Assembly (NCBI GenBank): GCA_018224315.1
Contig: JAGTVF010000132.1
Span: forward strand, 1-18,835
DNA from: Desulfobacterales bacterium
GTDB lineage: Bacteria > Desulfobacterota > Desulfobacteria > Desulfobacterales > Desulfosalsimonadaceae
Length of the DNA: 18,835 bases
Direction: 5' to 3'
Part shown: positions 13,586 through 18,835 of the stretch, in pieces
Layout of the letters: each line of letters opens with the position of its first letter
Position numbering within the stretch: the stretch's first letter is position 1
Translations under genes and position numbers: made by a program
The notes under the pieces: generated by a model
What the model was told of the DNA's origin: nothing
What the model saw: the letters and a program-made list of their open reading frames with translations, nothing else
Databases searched by the model: none

Positions 13586-15358
13586 ATGGTTTTCACGGTA
13601 TCCCTATATGCCTCTTTAATCATATTTTTTTTGGGGCTGATATACAGGGGCGGCACCTGGTTTCAACGGGAGGCCGGGTTTTACGGGCAGGAGATGAGCG
13701 CTTCAGCGCGGTTTTTTTCCGCTTTTCAATCAATGCTTGCGGTTATCTTCAGCCCAAAGATTGTCAGGCTGCTCCAGGCTTTTGTCCTTGATGTGCTGCT
13801 CCAGCGAAAGATTTTAAAGGAAAGTGTTCTTCGGTGGGCCATGCACATGCTCATCTTCTGGGGTTTTATCCTGCTTTTGTTCATGCACGCCCTGGGACAG
13901 ATTGTGACCGATTCCCTTTTCAGCAATTACGAATCCACATTGAATCCTTATTTCTTTCTCCGGGATCTGTTTGGTTCCATGGTTCTTGCCGGAGTGGTCA
14001 TCGCCGTGATCCGGCGGTTTTTCCTCAAGATACCGAGGCTGATGACAAGCAGTATGGACAAGTATGCCATCGGCATCCTGGCGGTGATCATCCTCTCGGG
14101 ATTTTTGCTGTCGGGGTTAAAGATTACCTCCGAAACTGAATTTTCCAATATGGTGGATGAGTACGCCGGCTGGCTCAGCGACGAAGAACTCCGGGCCCTG
14201 GAAAGCTACTGGGTAAGCGATCAGGGGCTTGTGTCTTCGGATGTGACCCGGCCGTTTGAAGCCGATGTGCTGCAACAGGGCAAGCAGGCCCATGAAAGCT
14301 ATTGTGCTTACTGCCATGCCCCGGCGCAATCGGCCTTTGCCAGCTATTCCACCGGAAAGATCCTCAGTCCGGCCGCCGGTGCCATGGACCGGGCCGGGTT
14401 TGTGGGCATATTGTGGTATATTCATTTTCTTTCCTGTTTTATCGGGCTGGCCTACCTGCCTTTCAGCAAAATGCTGCATATCTTTTCAACGCCTGTCACC
14501 ATTATGGCCAATGCCGTGATGGATGAAAAAAAATCAAAACCGGAAAATGTGGCCACCCGGCAGATCATTGAACTCGACGCCTGCACCCATTGCTGCACCT
14601 GCAGCCTGTACTGCTCTGCCATGATGGGCTATGAAGCAAGGCAGAACACCTATATTCTGCCATCAGAGAAAATTGCGCCCCTAAAGGCCCTGGCAGCCGG
14701 CAGGGACCTGGATGAAGCCGAAACCCGGGCCATTTTGGAAGGCATTTATTTGTGCACCAACTGTGACAGGTGCACCGTTGTCTGCCCTTCGGGCATCAAC
14801 CTGCGGCAGCTGTGGCTCAATGCCAGGGAAAAACTGTTGCAGCAGGGCCCTGCAGAACCCCTGGTCCTCTCCCAGCTTTCATTTGTCAGGGGACTGAACC
14901 GCAAAAAGACCCCGGCTGACATTTATCCCCTGCCGCTGGAAAAAGCCGACAATGCGGTTTCTGCAAAATACCGGCCCCTGCTGGATCCGGACCGCTCCAT
15001 TGACCTGACCCCGCCTGCGGCCGGCCGGCAGCTGGCCAGCGGCTTTGAAAATACATTTTCCTATTGTTTCGGGTGTCAGAACTGCTCAACAGTGTGCCCG
15101 GTGGTCGGCAATTACGAAGATCCCCAGGAGCAGCTCGGACTGCTGCCCCATCAGATCATGTGCAGCCTCGGGCTGGGGCTGACCGAAACAGCCATGGGCG
15201 CAAAGATGATATGGGATTGCCTGACATGCTACCAGTGCCAGGAGCATTGCCCGCAAAATGTTAACGTCACCGACATCCTCTATGAGTTGAAATACATGGC
15301 AGTGGCCGGTGTGGATGAGGCAAGGCAAAATCATGATCAGGCCGGAGGTTTAAGATAA
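13586..15358 (+). CDS. HdrC/QmoC-like membrane subunit: cytochrome b, CxxCH and four [4Fe-4S] motifs
   Basis: 590 residues from ATG with GGAGG (13574-13578) seven bases upstream. Residues 1-300 form a NarI-like five-helix domain (about 4-21, 84-107, 125-145, 160-180, 273-297); H87, H101, H280 and H298 are candidate heme b ligands. The long loop between helices 4 and 5 carries CAYCH (240-244), a c-type heme motif. Positive residues at 143-151 place that side in the cytoplasm and put the CAYCH loop in the periplasm. The cytoplasmic C-terminus has four cysteine motifs: C333/336/339/343, C390/393/396/400-P, C494/497/500/504-P and C545/548/551/555-P. The last pair corresponds to HdrC. It thus looks like a cytochrome b/HdrC fusion with a second dicluster module. 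The hdrB gene begins two bases after its stop. It probably links the HdrAB pair to menaquinone and perhaps periplasmic cytochromes; the direction of electron flow is unknown. Confidence 0.88.
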   Translation: MVFTVSLYASLIIFFLGLIYRGGTWFQREAGFYGQEMSASARFFSAFQSMLAVIFSPKIVRLLQAFVLDVLLQRKILKESVLRWAMHMLIFWGFILLLFMHALGQIVTDSLFSNYESTLNPYFFLRDLFGSMVLAGVVIAVIRRFFLKIPRLMTSSMDKYAIGILAVIILSGFLLSGLKITSETEFSNMVDEYAGWLSDEELRALESYWVSDQGLVSSDVTRPFEADVLQQGKQAHESYCAYCHAPAQSAFASYSTGKILSPAAGAMDRAGFVGILWYIHFLSCFIGLAYLPFSKMLHIFSTPVTIMANAVMDEKKSKPENVATRQIIELDACTHCCTCSLYCSAMMGYEARQNTYILPSEKIAPLKALAAGRDLDEAETRAILEGIYLCTNCDRCTVVCPSGINLRQLWLNAREKLLQQGPAEPLVLSQLSFVRGLNRKKTPADIYPLPLEKADNAVSAKYRPLLDPDRSIDLTPPAAGRQLASGFENTFSYCFGCQNCSTVCPVVGNYEDPQEQLGLLPHQIMCSLGLGLTETAMGAKMIWDCLTCYQCQEHCPQNVNVTDILYELKYMAVAGVDEARQNHDQAGGLR

Positions 15359-15360
15359 TT

Positions 15361-16245
15361 ATGGAGCGCTACATTTTTTTTATCGGCTGTCAGATTCCTT
15401 CACGGGTTCCCCAGTATGAAACAGCCGCCAGGGCTGTTTTAAAAAAATTCGGAGTGGAGCTGGCAGATATCAGGCAGTTTAACTGCTGCGGCTATCCCAT
15501 GCGCAATGTGGACAAAAAGGCGTTTCTTCTTTCTTCAGTCAAAAACCTGGCCCTATCCGAAACCCAGGGACTGGATATGCTGGTGTTGTGCAACTGCTGT
15601 TTTGGGGCGCTGAAAAATGCCGAGCACATCATGGCCGAAAAAGGCCCCCTGCAGGATGAAGTCCTGGGTACAGTCCGGGAAATGGGCCTGGATTACCAGG
15701 GAAAAACCCGGATCCGCCATTATCTGTCCGTGCTGTATCATGACACCGGCATTGCTGCGATCAAAAAGCAGCTGCACAAAACCTATGAAGAATTAAACAT
15801 TGCCGTGCAGTATGGGTGTCATGCCCTGCGGCCCAGCACTGTCACCCAGTTTGATGACCCGGCGGCCCCGTCTTTGTTTGATGAACTCGTGGCCGCAACC
15901 GGGGCCAAAAGCGTGGACTGGACAAATAAGCTGGAATGCTGCGGGGCGCCCCTGATGGGGACCAATGATGCCCTGTCAGCAGACCTGTTTTCAAGAAAGC
16001 TGGAAGCCGCAATAAAGGCAGAGGCTGATTTTTTCTGCACATCCTGCCCGTATTGCCAGATTCAGTTTGATACCGTGCAGCAGATGCTTGTCGAGGACAA
16101 TGCCGGCCAAAAGCCCCTGCCTTCCATTCTTTTTCCCCAGCTGCTGGGGCTTTCAATGGGCATTGACCCCCAAACCCTGGGTCTTGGGGCCAACAAACTT
16201 GATATAAGCAAGATAGAATCCTATTTAAGCAAGGACAAGGAGTAG
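15361..16245 (+). CDS. hdrB: Heterodisulfide reductase subunit B-like protein (two CCG domains)
   Basis: 294 residues, normal size for HdrB. It has two complete cysteine-rich CCG domains: C10, C42-C43, C77 and C80, then C153, C193-C194, C226 and C229. In structurally studied HdrB each such set holds a noncubane [4Fe-4S] cluster that splits a disulfide (CoM-S-S-CoB in methanogens). No residue of either set is missing. This organism is unlikely to use CoM and CoB, so the natural disulfide or other acceptor is unknown. GGAGG (15345-15349) lies 11 bases before the ATG; the upstream gene ends two bases before and the next starts three bases after, so cotranscription is almost certain. DsrK- and GlpC/LutA-type proteins share the domain, but the neighbours favour HdrB. 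Confidence 0.92.
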   Translation: MERYIFFIGCQIPSRVPQYETAARAVLKKFGVELADIRQFNCCGYPMRNVDKKAFLLSSVKNLALSETQGLDMLVLCNCCFGALKNAEHIMAEKGPLQDEVLGTVREMGLDYQGKTRIRHYLSVLYHDTGIAAIKKQLHKTYEELNIAVQYGCHALRPSTVTQFDDPAAPSLFDELVAATGAKSVDWTNKLECCGAPLMGTNDALSADLFSRKLEAAIKAEADFFCTSCPYCQIQFDTVQQMLVEDNAGQKPLPSILFPQLLGLSMGIDPQTLGLGANKLDISKIESYLSKDKE

Positions 16246-16248
16246 ATA

Positions 16249-18835
16249 ATGCCGCGTGAAAACAATGGCGCTGTGCTGGTTGTGGGAGGAGGCATCACCG
16301 GAATGCAGGCATCGCTGGATCTCGCCGATTCCGGCTACTATGTCTACCTGGTGGAAAGGTCGAGTTCCATCGGCGGGATGATGTCCCAGCTGGACAAAAC
16401 ATTTCCGACCAATGATTGTGCCATGTGAATTATTTCACCCAAACTGGTCGAGGTCGGCCGGCACATCAACATAGAATTGCTCACTCTTTCAGAAGTCAAC
16501 AGCATCTCCGGCGAGGAAGGCGATTTTGAGGTCAGCATCACCAGCCATCCCCGGTACGTGGATATGGACAAGTGCATTGCATGCGGGCTTTGTTCGGAAA
16601 AATGCCCCAAAAAGGTTCCCAATGAATATGACGGCAGCCTGGCCAACCGCAAGGCCATTTACGTGCAGTATGCCCAGGCGGTACCCCTGAAGTATGTCAT
16701 TGATCCGGAACACTGCATCAAACTCAACAAGGGCAAATGCGGGATTTGTGAGAAAAAATGTCCCACGGGCGCCATCAACTTCGAGGATACCAAAAAAGAA
16801 ATTTCTCTGAATGTCGGCGCCGTGGTGCTGTCCCAGGGCAGTGAAACCTTTGATCCGGCGGTGCACGACACCTTCGGGTATAAAAAGTATCCCAATATTG
16901 TCACCAGCCTGGAATTTGAAAGGATCCTGTCGGCTTCCGGGCCGTACGGCGGCCACCTGGTCCGGCCCTCTGACAAGCAGGAACCGGAAAAAATCGCCTG
17001 GCTTCAGTGCATCGGTTCCCGGGACGAACACATGGGCGCCAGGGGGTATTGCTCGGCGGTCTGCTGCACTTATGCGGTCAAGGAAGCCATGCTGGCAAAG
17101 GAGCACTGCAAACACAATCTGGATACGGCCATTTTCTATATTGATATCCGCACAAACGGCAAGGATTTTGAGAAATATTACAACCGGGCAAAAGACGAGA
17201 TGGGCGTGCGGTTTGTCAAAAGCAAGGTCACCGGCGCCCCTCCGGTGGACGGCACCGGAAAGCATTTGATCCGCTACATTGATGAATCCGGGAAAAGGTG
17301 CGAAGAAGAATTTGACATGGTGGTGCTGTCCGTGGGCCTGGGCGCCACAGCCCGGGGCGCGGAACTGGGCAGAAAACTGGGAATCGAACTCAACCGGTAC
17401 GATTTTGCCGCTTCTTCCAGTTTTGCCCCGGTTTCCAGCTCTGTTGCCGGCATCTATGTCTGCGGGGCCTTCCAGGGACCCAAGGACATTCCCTCGTCTG
17501 TGATCGATTCCAGTGCGGCAGCCGGTGTGGTGGGTTCCAGGCTTGCCAATGCCAGGTGGACCCAAACCCGGGCAAAGCAAATGCCAAAGGAGAAAAACGT
17601 TGTCGGCGATCCCCCGCGCATCGGTGTTTTTGTCTGCTGCTGCGGCACCAATATCGCGGGCGTGGTGGATGTGCCCAATGTGGTGGAATACGTTAAAACC
17701 CTGCCCGGGGTGGTGTATGCCGAGCAGAACATGTTCAGCTGTGCCCAGGATACCCAGGACAAAATGGCCCAGGTCATCCAGGACGAAGGCTTAAACCGCA
17801 TTGTAGTGGCCGCCTGTACACCCAAGACCCATGAACCGCTTTTTCAGGAAACACTCCAGAACGCCGGGATCAACAAGTACCTGTTTGAAATGGTCAATAT
17901 CCGGAACCAGGATTCCTGGGTGCACAAAAACAATCCCGAGGCCGCCACGCAAAAGGCCCGGGACCTGGTGGGCATGTCTGTGGCCAAAGCTGCCAGAATC
18001 GAGCCGTTACAAGAGCCGGTTTTGGAGATCAATCAGCGGGCCATGGTTATCGGCGGCGGCGTGGCCGGAATGACAGCGGCGGAAAACATGGCCCTGCAGG
18101 GCTATGGGGTCGATCTGGTGGAACGCGATGCGGTTTTGGGCGGAAATGCCCGGAATCTTCCCGAAACCTGGCGGGGCGAGGATGTTCAAAAATTTATTGC
18201 CGGCCTGGCCGGGCGGATTGAAAGCAATGCCAACATTGCCGTGCATTTAAATTCCACCATAAAAAATGTGGACGGGTTTGTGGGGGATTTTAAAACCACC
18301 ATTGAAAGCAACGGCCAGCAAAGCAACCTTGAGCACGGCGTGGCGGTGATTGCCTCGGGCGCTTCTGAATACAAGCCTGTGGATCAATACCGCTACGGAA
18401 AAGACGATCGCGTGGTCACCGGCCAGGAACTGCAAAAACGGCTGGTGGAAAATGATCCGTCCATCAGCCGGGCCGATTGTGCCGTATTTATTCAGTGCGT
18501 GGGCTCCAGGATCGCCGAAAGGCCTTATTGCTCAAAGCTTTGCTGTACCCAGTCCATTAAAAGCGCCCTTGAACTCAAGAAACGAAAACCGGAAATGGAC
18601 GTGTTTGTCCTTTACAGGGATATGCGTCCCTACGGTCTAAGAGAGGATCTCTACCGGGAGGCCAGGGCTGGCGGCATTAAGTTTGTCCGGTATGATTTTG
18701 ACCACGGGCTGACAGTGGAGGCGGAAGACAATGCCCTGAAGATCGGTTTCAGGGATTTGGCCCTGCGACGGCGCATGTCGCTTTCCCCGGATCTCGTGGT
18801 GCTGGCATCAGCTGTTGTGCGGGAGAAAAACGATC
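16249..18835 (+). CDS. hdrA: Tandem HdrA-like flavoprotein, candidate selenoprotein, 3' end outside window
   Basis: 862 residues are visible if TGA at 16426-16428 is read as Sec60; no other stop occurs to the window end. AAGGAG lies seven bases before the ATG. Module 1: FAD site VVGGGITG (11-18), the HdrA hallmark [10 protein letters not shown]60[10 protein letters not shown], where most homologs have Cys at position 60; two ferredoxin clusters (C109/112/115/119 and C156/164/167/171); the HdrA-specific cluster site C254, C268, C272, C273. From about residue 457 an HdrA N-terminal domain begins ([17 protein letters not shown]), followed by a second FAD module (VIGGGVAG, 600-607) with its own C750, C761, C765, C766. 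The second module has no TFPTNDC motif. The chain is therefore a fused pair of HdrA units. HdrA carries flavin-based electron bifurcation in methanogens; that role here is inference. BamE of benzoyl-CoA reductase complexes is a related alternative, but no bam gene is seen. Confidence 0.9.
16426..16461 (+). promoter_or_regulatory. Selenocysteine UGA codon with bacterial SECIS-like hairpin
   Basis: TGA at 16426-16428 is codon 60 of hdrA. Fifteen bases later CTGGTCG (16444-16450) pairs along its full length, with G-U pairs allowed, with CGGCCGG (16455-16461) around the loop AGGU. The loop begins 23 bases after the UGA, has a G at its second position and contains GU, as known for bacterial SECIS elements such as that of fdhF. 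Energy was not calculated. Decoding would need SelA, SelB, SelC and SelD elsewhere in the genome. Confidence 0.8.

Noticed and set aside
16249..16428. A 59-codon gene ending at the TGA of hdrA, with a separate gene starting downstream
   Set aside because: Homology runs without a break across the TGA, the next ATG has no ribosome binding site, and a SECIS-like hairpin follows. Sec readthrough explains all three.
16489..17580. Long open frame of 363 codons on the minus strand
   Set aside because: It lies fully inside hdrA in antisense, has no recognisable domain, and is a by-product of GC-rich codon use.
13586..18835. Benzoyl-CoA reductase (Bam) electron module
   Set aside because: BamE is also HdrA-like, but no BamB, BamC or aromatic-degradation gene is seen, and the subunit with cytochrome b does not fit that complex. 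The flanking sequence could change this.
1..18835. CRISPR array, insertion sequence, tRNA or prophage
   Set aside because: No regularly spaced repeats, no transposase or integrase motif, and no tRNA-like fold were found on reading both strands.

Overview
The window looks like chromosomal DNA of an anaerobic, probably sulfate-reducing member of the Desulfobacterota. This rests on gene content, not on a marker gene: an HdrABC-type heterodisulfide reductase cluster with a membrane-bound b-type cytochrome/Fe-S subunit, an in-frame UGA in hdrA that looks like a selenocysteine codon, a Wood-Ljungdahl-type MetF next to an NuoG/formate-dehydrogenase-like molybdopterin protein, and several PAS/receiver signalling proteins. 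Base composition is moderately GC-rich except for one strongly AT-rich intergenic island (about 4020-4225). No rRNA, tRNA, CRISPR array or insertion sequence was found.

Layout. (1) 1-4000, minus strand: a probable operon reading right to left. It holds an HTH-receiver regulator, metF, and a large NuoG/FdhA-like molybdopterin Fe-S protein that runs off the left edge. (2) 4001-4351: AT-rich divergent control region with a good promoter for the minus operon and a perfect 16-bp palindrome facing the plus-strand gene. (3) 4352-8887: unlinked single genes, namely an FAD/NAD disulfide oxidoreductase (+), a membrane diguanylate cyclase (-), a thioesterase-like protein (-), a small cupin (+) and a Slp-family lipoprotein (-). 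(4) 9053-13347, plus strand: a second Slp-family lipoprotein, then a membrane PAS histidine kinase, a receiver-PAS-kinase hybrid and a stand-alone receiver. (5) 13586-18835, plus strand: a tightly packed hdr operon. It encodes a membrane cytochrome b / periplasmic CxxCH / four-[4Fe-4S] protein, an HdrB with two complete CCG domains, and a tandem double HdrA that continues past the right edge.

How the genes may work together. The last three genes look like a membrane-anchored heterodisulfide-reductase-like complex. HdrA carries flavin and ferredoxin centres, HdrB the thiol/disulfide site, and the HdrC/QmoC-like subunit links both to the quinone pool and, through its CxxCH heme site, possibly to periplasmic cytochromes. 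The upstream kinases share an unusual cysteine-bearing PAS domain and could be redox sensors for this system, which is inference from position. The metF operon is a second redox module of one-carbon metabolism. Its molybdopterin partner lacks the Cys/Sec expected of a formate dehydrogenase, so it is more likely an electron-transfer subunit.

The main point for an annotator is that hdrA would be split or truncated by a standard gene caller: the TGA at 16426-16428 is followed at the right distance by a SECIS-like hairpin and lies at a conserved cysteine position of the family.
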